This document shows, in pieces, positions 11,321 to 22,052 of a stretch of DNA of 64,000 nucleotides (positions are counted from its first letter, which is position 1; every line of letters begins with the position of its first letter). The position numbers and the translations under genes are program-made. The notes beneath the pieces are model-generated. The model was not told the DNA's origin. It made no database searches and worked only from the letters and a program-made list of their open reading frames with translations. This DNA comes from Sphagnum compactum (taxonomy: Eukaryota > Bryophyta > Sphagnopsida > Sphagnales), in contig OZ234493.1 of assembly GCA_965153455.1 (NCBI GenBank), positions 21,876,213-21,940,212 on the forward strand, read 5' to 3'.

Positions 11321-12689
11321 ACTTACATTTTGTCATAAAATTAATTCAGAATAATAATTAATTTAGGTATATAAAAAGACATATTTTGGGTACCCAGAGC
11401 ACTTATTTGTTATTTTGAAATGACGTTACATGCGGGTATTGCATTTAGGGTTTAGGGTCTTCACATAAGGTTTACCTCAATCACCTGCGAATTATTTCAG
11501 TATGAACTTGCATGTAGGTATTGCATCTAGGCTTTGGTCTTCATTCAAAGGCACACCCAAACTACATATTAGGTATTTCAAAGCAACTTTACATGTGGGT
11601 ATTACATTTAAGGTTGCCCTTTCATTGTAGGTTTTACCTTATTCACCTATGGGTTATTTTGAAATGAACTTGAATATGGCTATTGCATTTAGGGTTAAGG
11701 TTTCGTATAATTTTGACCCACTATATGATTATTTTAACCAAGAATTTATTTACTATATATCAGAAAAGTATGTAATAACATTTCAATCAAACATAGGATT
11801 AATATGTGGGAAAGATCATTTTTATTATTATGTGAAACATGAAAGAAAAAGTAGAAATTTATGTGCTTTGATATTTTTTTTAACATAGTTTAAAATCTTA
11901 TTAAATTAGAGACTTTATATTTATGTTTTTTGAAATCAGTATACAACTTCAAAAGGGGGGAAGAAAAAATTAACATCTTTGAAGAAATTTTAAACTTGAA
12001 CTTTTTATTTTTTGATCTCAACAAACTTTGTATTGCATTCAGGGTTGGGTTTTCACATAAGGTTTGTTTCTTACCTTTGTGTGATAACTCCAACCTAATT
12101 TTCCCAATCTCTTTGAAGAAAATATAGAATGAGATTGTATTGTTTCACATATGTCTAAACCCAAAAATTTCCCCCCAATTTAATATAAAATATTTCTGAT
12201 AATTAATGTATCATCAAGAAATTTTGTCATATAATTAAATAATTAATAGACCATTATTTCAGATAATTTAGATGAACATTTATCAAGAATTAGATAATCA
12301 TTTATTTATTTGGAATAATTAACTAATCATTTGGCTTAACTTTATTTACTTGGATAATAAAAAGTTGGATCTAAAAATCAGATTGATTAATTTGATATTT
12401 GATTAATTAACTTAAGTATATTTTTGTTTTAATAAGTTATTGAAATCACTATTTAAGATAATTATTCCATGTTATAGATTGTAAGTTCAGCTTTTTCATG
12501 AAAAATTCCTACGCCAAGATAAACTTGATCACAATTGTCATTGTATTATTTGTTCCACAAACAATACAACCTCTTTTCAAATTCATGAAACAAAGTAAGA
12601 ATCATGGAACTCCTAATCAACAACCCTAACCTCTATACACACCTTTGTTAACATATTAATTTGAAATTAATTAATTATTTTGGAGTGAC
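11321..12689. other. AT-rich interior of the MULE, no gene
   Basis: It contains several single copies of the motif GGTATTGCATTTAGGG (near 11,430, 11,515, 11,597, 11,675 and 12,034) but no array and no convincing ORF. The block at 12,060-12,180 (CCTTTGTGTGAT, AAATTTCCCCCC) recurs near 18,530-18,650 and 20,260-20,370. Confidence 0.5.
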
Positions 12690-13265
12690 CCAAAATGTAA
12701 GTACTACATTTAGGGTAGGATCTTCATTTAAAGAAGGCTTAACCCCCACATGCGTATTTTTAGTGTGACCCAAAATGTAGGTATTGCATTTAGGGTAGGA
12801 TCTTCATATAAAGAAGCTTAAACCCTACATGCGTCCTTTCTGAGTGGCCCAAATTGCAGGTATTGCATTTAGGGTAGGATATTCGTATAAAGATGCTTAA
12901 ACCCCATATGCGTACTTTCGAAATGGCCCAAAATGCAGGTATTGCATTTAGGGTAGGGTTATTTCAAAGTGACTTTGTGTCTGCATATTGTGTTTAGGGC
13001 TAGGTCTTCACTTAAAGGTATCCAAACCATTTAGATGGGTTTTTTTTTAAACATGTAGGTATTGCATTTAAGCTTGTTTTTTCATTGAAACTTGCAATAC
13101 CCGAACTTGTACTTACCTCTACCAACTGGAATGTTGGGGTTTCATTGCAATACCTACATTCGTACTGACCTTTACCAACTGGAATTTTGGGGCATAATTG
13201 CAATACTTGCACTTGTACTTACTTTTGCCAACTGGGATTTTGGGGCCTAGTTACAATACCTGCAT
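12690..13265. repeat. 79-80-bp minisatellite with a telomere-like heptamer, plus 52-bp units
   Basis: TTTAGGG lies at 12,709, 12,789, 12,868 and 12,947, giving a period of 79-80 bp. Each unit contains GGTATTGCATTTAGGGTAGG, a TTCNTATAAAGA block and an ACATGCGT-type block. From about 13,090 the motif flips and forms 52-bp units with ACCAACTGGAATTTTGGGG (GCAATACC at 13,094, 13,147 and 13,200). The whole block is copied in direct orientation at 19,140-19,700. Confidence 0.9.
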
Positions 13266-13485
13266 CTAACACTAATATAATTATTATCCTTGTGTTTTTG
13301 CATTTCACACTTTTTGTGCTTATTACTTGGAAACAATAATAAGCTTTGTGCCATATTAGACTTCATGTGTCTGTTGAATACATGATGTTCAAAGAATTTG
13401 GGCTATGATTTCCTCCATACAAAATTGATTCTAAAAGAAAATTCTTAGTGCCAATGGCAACAATCTTGATTAGTAATTGAAACAT

Positions 13486-16209
13486 TTATTCGTCACATCG
13501 TTTAGTACGTACATTTGTGTGATTGAGCATTGTTTCATGCCAATCTTTGAGCCGTTTGACACTATTTCCCAATCCATCTTCTACACGGCGTAACACCAAT
13601 CCTGGGTGTGAAATTGCATTTGCCTTTGTGAGGCGTATGTTACGAATATTACATGCCAATACTTTCATGTGTGAGGTGGCATGTTCACAAAGTGTCACAT
13701 CGCCTTCTTTACATTCATTTGTGATCTCTTGCATTGTAGTGACCAATTGTCCAAGAGCCCTTTCCATTGGGGTTATGAATTTATTGTTTCATTAGACCCT
13801 ACAATGGCACCCATAGGGAGATCATTTTGCTCCATGTTCATGAGCCCATCAAATTCCATGATCCCATCATCACCTTCAAGATGATCATCTTCGTCATCAT
13901 CATTGGACTCCATATCATTTGGAATATGTTGCGGGTCTACAAACATGTGACCCAACCCTCCACGATGTGATCCATACCATGTTCCACAATAATGAATGAT
14001 ATCCTCTTGAGAAATATCTGTGCATGTGAGAATGACCTTAATTTGGTGTTTACACATTTTCCCTCGCAATGCCCATTCGCATGTGCAACAAAACATTTCG
14101 GTGAATGGGAATTTCACCGTGTAAATAACATTGGGAAGGCGTTGGCTCCGTACGGCCCAAGTTCCATCACTCTCAAGGGTTGGTTGGTACACATGGCTGA
14201 GTGGAATAAGGGCTGCCATTTCCACACTTTGTGTAATAATGGCCTCCATAACCTTGTTTTTTATGAAACCCCTCTTTTTCATTTCCAATGTGTGCATGTA
14301 GTGGCGTGCAATGGTTGTTGTTAATCGCCACACCAACTAGTCAATCCTACGCCCTTTAAGGCCTTTTGTGTCAAGAGCAAACCAATGCTTCAATGCACCA
14401 TGATATGATTCAATGCTCGCTTGGTGTCTTGGTTGGAATGGGGCACTCTTCGAACACCCATCATCCATAATTCTACAAACATAAACACAATACATAAGGA
14501 TGAATAACATTATACAAAATAATTTTGAATGTTAAACCATGAAAAATATTATCACTTACCAAATTGATGGTAATAAGTCCAGAAATAGTTTGTCCACGCA
14601 TCACCAGGTCTATGTTTATGAAGGCTTTCTCTCATAGCAACCCTCCCACGCTCTTTGAAGTCATCAATTGTTTCTCCATGATTGATGGACATGTACATCA
14701 CATCATGAAGGTCTTGGAAGATTCCACCCCGCACTTCCACATCTTTGATTTTTTCAGTATCACGTAGGTGCCATGCTTTGAGAACATGCCAACAACAAAG
14801 GTAGATGGGAACCTTGTCCATACCCCATATGACCCTAATAAGGACACATATGCAATAAAATCTCCATGAGTGGATGGGGTTAGTAACCCATAAAATGCAT
14901 TTGAAGTAATCAAAAATTTTATGAAAGATATTAAAAAACATTTAAGGAAATAAACACAAAGTTGATACTAGGTATAAAACTAACCGTAATGCCTTCAATT
15001 CTTGAGGTGCATCATCAATGAGAAAACATGATGGTTTCCAATGTGGCATGTGTGATAACATCTTTTCTTTTAATGGTTTCAACCATTCGATCAAATCTTG
15101 AACTGTTTGCCTACTTATAATGATCTAGGCTAAAGGGACACCCGTGCGATGATCATCAAACCCCATCAAGGTGAATAGATGGAATTTCATGTCATTTGTG
15201 CCATATGTGGCATCCATAGAAATGGCACCATTGTGACCATATGATAGCATGGACTCGCATTGAGTTGGTGTTTGAATACCTATGGTGAATGGGACTTGAG
15301 TTCCGTTGATTTCACCAACATCTTGGAAAACAAACACATCTTCCGGATGTTGGAAAGCCCAAGACCAAATTGAAATTGCAGGGTTAGTGTGTAAACGCCA
15401 ACTCCCTTTCTTATGATTCCGATCCGAATATGCAATGTCTTGAAGCCGAATGAAATCATCTCGTGTCATGCTTTGACCTGCATTCACACGTTCCCACCAA
15501 ATTGCTTTATGCTTGTCATATATTTGTTTGGTCGTGTAACCTAAGCTTAGTTAGGCCCATATGTGGTTTTTCAATGCTTGTGACATGCGTGGAGCATAAC
15601 GAGACATACGAGAAATGGACTCTGGGTCATGCTCACCATGTGCGAATGACCCATCAATTCATGTATGGGCCTTATGATAAATTGTGATCTCAGCCACATC
15701 AGGTTGTGTGTATAGACGTTTGACTGAAAATGACGCTAGGCATCCTCGTTTAATAAATCGAATGTGGGTTGAATTTTCTCGATAGTCCTCTGGTCCATAT
15801 CCGCATTGGTACCTAAACCAAAAAACTTTCAAAACATAAATGATTACATCTTTAATATATGAATTATAGAAATTAAAAAGGTTAATGCCATAAATGTTTA
15901 CCATGTATGCCCGAGGTGGTTTTTGATAGTTGGTTGCTTGACATCCGTTTGGCTTGGAAAGTTTTTGTAAACATTCCATTCCACAGGGGTGCTTGTATCC
16001 CCTCGTTCACCTTCCAAGAATTCCGAAACGCGAGCATATGGAACATAAGAAAATTGAATGGTCATTTTATTTTGCCCTCCATGGCGTATCCCAAACGTCC
16101 ACACCAAGTCTTTGTTTGAGAAAGGGGACTTGGTGGGGTTTTGGACATGAATGGAATGGGACTTTGGAACCCTTCCCATGGTTGAAGGAAGTAGGACAAA
16201 TTCCTGCAC
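13486..16209 (-). pseudogene. Mutator-like transposase (DDE/SWIM), decayed
   Basis: Read on the minus strand, the recognisable part starts near 16,209 and passes WNVYKNFPSQ (donor near 15,898) and YQCGYGPEDYRENSTHIRFIK. The catalytic region follows: GAISMDATYGTNDMKFHLFT carries the first Asp, and PHWKPSCFLIDDAPQELKAL the second. Then comes LCCWHVLKAWHL (exon 14,552 to about 14,920), typical of MULE transposases. The C-terminus has a SWIM zinc finger (CTCEWALRGKMCKH). A TAG at about 15,124-15,126 replaces the expected Trp after GVPLA, further stops lie near 15,500-15,660, and the last 90 codons (13,486-13,767) are in a different frame. It is a dead copy. Its natural 5' end may lie farther right (see the leader at 21,809-22,050). 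Confidence 0.85.
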
Positions 16210-16499
16210 TAAAAGAATTTATAATTCTCTAAACATTCATCATTGAACAAAAACCCAAAATGCAATACATACATGGTTCTTTTAAAATCAATTTTGTGAC
16301 TTGGAATTCCCATTACAACACCCATATCATGATATAAAATACCTACTATTCCAATGTACATAACGTACAATACTTGCATTATGAACCCATATACTAAAAC
16401 AAACTTTGGCAATACCCACATTGAGCTATTAAACCTCCCATCATTGAAAATGTTCACATATGCAATACCCGTATTGTACCTTAAACCCATAATGTCTGA
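16210..16499. other. AT-rich sequence with scattered motif copies, no gene
   Basis: It carries single copies of the GCAATAC motif near 16,262, 16,411 and 16,452 and leads into the 622-bp array. No coding sequence is supported. Confidence 0.5.
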
Positions 16500-18350
16500 A
16501 AACCCCATGTAGCAATACTCACATAATGATAATTTATGCACAATGTTTGAGAGGTGCAAAATGCAATACCTACCTTAAGCCATAAAACCCACATTGGTTG
16601 TGGGTAGTCAATGCATTATTCGCATATGGCTATGAAAAAATAAACTACAAAGAGATATTGAATATGAAATATCCGTGTAAAGGTATAAAACCTTTATTTA
16701 TGGTTGTATACTGAATGAAACTTGATGCCCTTTCTATATCCAATAACTAGGAAATGAAAAGAGGTTGAATTGTGAAAATATAAACAAAAAAACAAAAGAA
16801 GTAACAAGAGACAAATGCATACCTTTAAGAATAAAAGATGACAATGTTCCACCAAAGTTTATAGTCCCAATTGAAAACGTAACCCTAAAAAATCATAATT
16901 CATACAAAAGTGGGTTAAAAAATATTAAACTCTAGCAACTATGGAACATAGGAAACAAAGAAGATTCATAATTATGGTATAGATCTAAACAAGTGAAAAG
17001 ATAAAAACCAATACAATGAGCAAAATTTAAAATATAAACCTTAGGTTCTGAAATATATGAACCAAATTCCTATACATTAAATAATAAAGCAGAACCCTAA
17101 AAATCCAAATGATATTTTGCAAAACCCCATGTAGCAATACTCACATAATGATAATTAATGCACACTGTTTAAGAAGAGCAAAATGCAATACCTGCCTTAA
17201 GCCATAAAACACACACTGGTTGTGGGTAGTCAATGCATTATTCGCATATGGCTATGAAAAAATAAACTACAAAGAGATATTGAATTCAAAATATCCATGT
17301 AAAAGTATAAAACCTTTATTTATGGATGTATACTTCAAGAAACTTGATGCCCTTTCTATATCCAATAACTAGGAAATGAAAAGAGGTTGAATTGTGAAAA
17401 TATAAACAAAAAAACAAAAGAAATAACAAGAGACAAATGCATACCTTTAAGAATAAAAGATGACAACGTTCCACCAAATTTTGTAGTCCCAATTGAAAAC
17501 GTAACCCTAAAAAATCATAATTCATACAAAAATGGGTTAGAAAATATTAAACTCTAGCAACTATGGAACATAGGAAACAAAGAAGATTCATAATTATGGT
17601 ATAGATCTAAACAAGTGAAAAGATAAAAACCAATACAATGAGCAAAATTTAAAATATAAACCTTAGGTTCTGAAATATATGAACCAAATTCCTATACATT
17701 AAATAATAAAGCATAACCCTAAAAATCCAAATGATATTTTGCAAAACCCCATGTAGCAATACCCACATAATGATAATTAATGCACACTGTTTAAGAAGAG
17801 CAAAATGCAATACCTGCCTTAAGCCATAAAACACACACTGGTTGTGGGTAATCAATGCATTATTCGCATATGGCTATGAAAAAATAAACTACAAAGAGAT
17901 ATTGAATTCAAAATATCCATGTAAAAGTATAAAACCTTTATTTATGGTTGTATACTTCAAGAAACTTGATGCCCTTTCTATATCCAATAACTAGGAAATG
18001 AAAAGAGGTTGAATTGTGAAAATATAAAAAAAAAACAAAAGAAATAACAAGAGACAAATGCATACCTTTAAGAATAAAAGATGACAACGTTCCACCAAAT
18101 TTTGTAGTCCCAATTGAAAACGTAACCCTAAAAAATCATAACTCATACAAAAATGGGTTAGAAAATATTAAACTCTAGCAACTATGGAACATAGGAAACA
18201 AAGGAGATTCATAATTATGGTATAGATCTAAACAAGTGAAAAGATAAAAACCAATACAATGAGCAAAATTTAGAGTATAAACCTTAAGTTCTGAAATATG
18301 TGAACCAAATTCTTATACACTAAAGAATACAGCAAACCTTAAAAATCCAA
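16500..18350. repeat. 622-bp tandem repeat, three near-identical units
   Basis: The landmark GCAATACCT(A/G)CCTTAAGCC lies at 16,563, 17,185 and 17,807, exactly 622 bp apart. The units differ by few changes; the second and third are the most alike. Each contains ATGCATTATTCGCATATGGC, an AAATGAAAAGAGGTTGAATTG block and the general GCAATACY motif. No ORF spans a unit, so this looks like satellite growth inside the transposon. Confidence 0.95.
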
Positions 18351-19139
18351 ATGATATTTTTCCATAAGCCTTATTACAACCCTAATTATACAAACCCTAA
18401 CAAAAAAACGTCTTAGTGATATATGCCCTAAACCTAAAAAACTATACAAATTATATAATGCAAAATATGTTAATATTTAAAAACAATCAAATAAATTTCA
18501 TACAAAACCAAAAGAGAAGATATGTCTTTTGCCTTTGTGTGATCTCTCCAACTTAATTTTTTCCACTCTTTTTGAAGAAGATTTACAATGTAATTGCATT
18601 ACTTCACATATGTGTAAACCCTAAAAATTTCCCCCCAAATTTAGCCTACTTTAGATTAATTACTATACATTTGTGAAAACTTATTAATTAATTTATGTGT
18701 CTCAGCCCTAAACCTAAACCATAATCCAATAGTACATACTTATAATAATTACATGAAAAGAGTATTGTAATGTCCATTCAATAATAAATTAAGTAAACAA
18801 AATTTAGTAGGATTGAGGGGGTGGGGTGGGGTGGAAAAAATGAGTAGGTAATTAATTAGGTATTTGGCTATGTAAAAAACATAGATAGATAGGTAGTTAG
18901 GTAGATAGGCAAGTTAGTACATAAGAAACAAATTACATTATCAAGGTGACTAGGTTTGTAAAATACTTATGTCAATAAGGTGGTTGAATATGTAGGGTAG
19001 ATAATTAGTATAGTGGTTAAGTTAGTAGGGTATGTAATTAATAAGGTAGCTAGGTTAGTAGGGTAGGTGGTTAGTACAATAGCTAGGTCAATAGGATAAC
19101 TAGTTATTAGGGTAGTTGTGTCAGTAGGGGATAAGAAAT
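18345..19139. repeat. Duplicated transposon interior (first copy) and TAGGTTAGTAGGG-type short repeats
   Basis: The block 18,345-18,720 (CCATAAGCCTTATTACAACC, AAATTTCCCCCCAAATTTAG) recurs in direct orientation at about 19,985-20,445. From 18,840 to 19,140 a degenerate short repeat of the form GGTAG(C/T)TAGGTTAGTAGGG follows, which also recurs at 20,445-20,525 and 20,725-20,830. No genes are visible. Confidence 0.8.
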
Positions 19140-19910
19140 AAGGTACAAAATGCAGGTATTGCATTTAGGGTAGGATTTTCGTATAAAGAAGGCTTAAACC
19201 CCACATGCGTATTTTTGGTGTGACCCAAAATGCAGGTATTGCATTTAGGGTAGGATCTTCATATAAAGAAGCTTAAACCCTACATGCGTCCTTTCGGAGT
19301 GGCCCAAATTGCAAGTATTGCATTTAGGGTTGGGTTATTTCAAAGTGATTTTGCATGTGCATATTGTGTTTAGGGCTAGGTCTTCACTTAAAGGTATCCA
19401 AACCATTTAGATGGGTGTTTTTGAAACGTGGTTATTGCATTTAGGCTTGTTTTTTCATTTCAACTTGAAATACCCAAACTTATACTTACCTCTACCAACT
19501 GGAATTTTGGGGTTTCGTTGCAATACCTACACTCATACTTACCTTTACCAACTGGAATTTTGGGGTTTCGTTGCAATACCTACACTCGTACTTACCTTTA
19601 CCAACTGGAATTTTGGGGTATTACTTGCACTTGTATTTATTTTTACCAACTGGGATTTTGGGGCCTAATTATAATACCTGCATTTAACACTAATATTATC
19701 ATTATCCTTGTGTTTTTGCATTTCACACTTTTTGTGTTTATTACTTGGAAACAATAATAAGCTTTGTGCCATATTAGACTTCATGTGTGTGTTGAATACA
19801 TGATGTTCAAAGAATTTGGGCTATGGTTTCCTCCATACAAAATTGATTCTAAAACAAAAAATTTAGTGCCAATGGCAACAATCTTGATTAGTAATTAAGA
19901 CATTTATTAA
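19140..19910. repeat. Direct copy of 12,690-13,485
   Basis: This is a direct-orientation copy of the minisatellite and flank just beyond the transposase 3' end. TTTAGGG lies at 19,164, 19,244 and 19,323 (80 and 79 bp apart), followed by the ACCAACTGGAATTTTGGGG units, then the stretch from AACACTAATAT to TTGATTAGTAATT. The copy stops just where the transposase coding end begins in the left copy. Confidence 0.9.
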
Positions 19911-20522
19911 AGTAAAATATTAGTTTTGAAATATATGAACCAAATTCCTATACATTAAATCATAAAGCATAACCCTACAAATCCAAATGATATTTTGCCA
20001 TAAGCCTTATTACAACCCTAACTATACAAACCCTAACAAAAAAAAGATTTAGTGATATATGCCCTAAACCCAAAAAACTATACAAACTATACAAATCATA
20101 TAATGCAAAATAAACAAATTTAAAAGAACATAGGAAAAAATTTAGAAACCAAAATTCAAAGGTTTTAAATTATAAATATTTATTAATTGAAAGAAAATAC
20201 GTTAATCTTTAAAAATAATCAAATAAATTTTGTACAAAACCAAAAAAGAAGATATGTCTTTTACCTTTGTGTGATTTTTCCAACCTAATTTTCCACTTTT
20301 TTTGAAGAAGGTATAAAATGCAATTGTATTACTTCACATATGTGTAAACCCTAATTTCCCCCCAAATTTAGCCTACTTTAAATTAATTACTATACATTTA
20401 TGAAAAACTTATCAATTAATTTATGTGTCTCAACCCTAAACCTAATGGTTAAGTTAGTAGGGTATGTAATTAATAGAGTAGCTAGGTTAGTAGGGTAGAT
20501 GGTTAGTACAGTAGCTTGGTTA
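19911..20522. repeat. Duplicated transposon interior (second copy)
   Basis: A direct copy of 18,345-18,720 with an extra insert near 20,110-20,200. It ends in the TAGGTTAGTAGGG-type short repeat. No gene is supported. Confidence 0.8.
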
Positions 20523-20830
20523 GTGGTGTGACCCAAAATGCAAGTATTGCATTTAGGGTATGATCTTCGTATAAAGATGCTTACACCCCACATGCGTACT
20601 TTCAAAATGGCCCAAAATGCAGGTATTGCATTTAGAGTAGGATCTTCGTATAAAGAAGCTTGAACCCCACATGCGTACTTTCAAAATGGCCCAAAATGCA
20701 GGTATCGCATTTAGGGTAGGGTTTTTAGGGTAGGGTATGTAATTGATAGGGTAGCTAGGTTAGTAGGGTAGGTGGTTAGTACAGTAGCTAGGTCAATAGG
20801 ATAACTAGTTATTAAGGTAAGGTACCAAGG
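20523..20830. repeat. 79-bp minisatellite, third block
   Basis: Further units of the 79-bp repeat have the heptamer at 20,552 (TTTAGGG), 20,631 (TTTAGAG, one base changed) and 20,710 (TTTAGGG), in the same orientation as the other two blocks. They are followed by the GGTTAGTAGGG short repeat. Confidence 0.9.
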
Positions 20831-20989
20831 TTGGTGCAGTACTTATGAAGGTAGAAAAGTGAGCAAGGTAGCTATGTGTGAGGTCAGGTCCAGGGAAAAA
20901 CGACCAAGAACCAAAAAAAAAAGTACAATGGTCAGTAGCAAAAAGAAATGGACTATCATGAACCCCATCCGACGCCGAATGAAAAAATG

Positions 20990-21780
20990 CAAGGCATCCA
21001 GTGGACAGAACGGCCAACTGGTGCATTGGCTGCTGTCGTCGCCTTCTTCCTCTTCTTCTTGCTGCAACAAAACAAAACAAAAAGGAGTTGCTGTCCCTTC
21101 TGCCTTCCAAAAAAAAACAAGAAAAGAAGGCGTCGTCGCCTTGTGCGATGCAAAAAAAAGAAGAAGAAGAAGAAGGCAACGGCAACGTCACCTTCTTCTT
21201 TTTCTTGCTGCAACAAAACAAAGAAAACAAAGAAAAGAAGGGGACGGCAGCAAAGTCGCCTTCTTCTTCTTGCTGTAACAAAACAAAAACAAAAAGAAGG
21301 GGACGGCAGCTGCCATCCCCTTCTACCTTCCAAAAAAAAACCAAAGCAGTTGCCTTCTTCTTCTTCTTGCTGCAACAAAACAAAAACAAAAAGAAGGGGA
21401 CGGTAGTTGCCGTCCCCTTCTGCCTTCCAAAAAAAACCAGAGAAGAAAGCGATGAAAGCAAAGCTGTCATCGCCTTCTTCTTCTTGCTGCAACAAAACAA
21501 AACAAAAAGAAGGGGACGGCAGCTGCCATCCCCTTCTGCCTTCCAAAAAACCCAGAGAAGAAAGCTGTCGTCGCCTTCTTCTTCTTCTTGCTGCAACAAA
21601 ACAAAACAAAAAGAAGGGGACGGCAACAAGCCATCCCCTTCTGCGATGCAAAAAAAAGAAGAAGAAGAAGAAGAAGGCGACGGCAATGTCGCCTTCTTCT
21701 TCTTCTTGCTACAACAAAACAAAGAAAAGAAGGAGAGGGCAGCAAGTCGTCGCCTTCTTCGCGACGCTACATCAAAAAAT
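20990..21780. repeat. Palindromic array, right end of the MULE
   Basis: About nine units alternate (C/G)CCTTCTTCTTCTTGCTGCAA, ACAAAACAAAAAGAAGGGGA and CGGCAGCTGCC-type cores with CCTTCTGCCTTCCAAAAAA linkers. The core GA(A/G)GG(C/G)GACGGCAGCTGCC and its mirror are shared with the left array, although the linkers differ. Both strands are open over hundreds of bases for lack of stop codons. These simple-sequence ORFs (Lys/Arg-rich one way, Phe/Leu-rich the other) should not be taken as genes. Confidence 0.85.
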
Positions 21781-21808
21781 AAAGTTGAAAGAAGGTAAAA
21801 AAGCTTAC

Positions 21809-22052
21809 CTTGAAGCTTGGAAGTGGAAGCTCGGGCTCTGACGCTCATGCTCTCGCTCTGGCTCTGGTGCTCCCGCTCCGGCTCTGGCGATGGCAATCGG
21901 AGGTAGGAGGGGGGAGGTAGGTGGGAGGTAGGAGGGGGTAGGTAGGAGGTAGGAGGGGGGAGGTAGGTAAGAGGTAGGAGGTAGGTGGGAGGTAGGTAGG
22001 TAGGAGAGAAATGTTTTGGGGCAGAGTAGAGGCGGGAAAAAATATATATATT
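21809..22052 (-). promoter_or_regulatory. Possible transposase promoter, leader exon and 5' splice site
   Basis: On the minus strand a TATA-like run (ATATATATATTT, near 22,042-22,053) is followed by a pyrimidine-rich stretch, a short open segment (SESMSVRARASTSKLQG) and a strong donor, TTCAAG/GTAAGC, with the exon ending at 21,809. This has the shape of a promoter plus leader exon reading inward toward the transposase. Splicing to the 16.2-kb exons would remove the right array. It is inferred from signals only. Confidence 0.35.
21890..22010. repeat. GGAGGTA-type G-rich tandem repeat
   Basis: The plus strand is made of GGAGGTAGG and GGTAGGAGGGGG-type units, with many GG and GGG runs a few bases apart. 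It has G-quadruplex potential on the plus strand. On the minus strand it reads as a pyrimidine-rich leader. Confidence 0.85.

Noticed and set aside
11438-11452. Interstitial telomere
   Set aside because: Only two heptamers are in tandem; elsewhere there is one per 79-bp unit. It is a motif in a minisatellite, not a telomere remnant.
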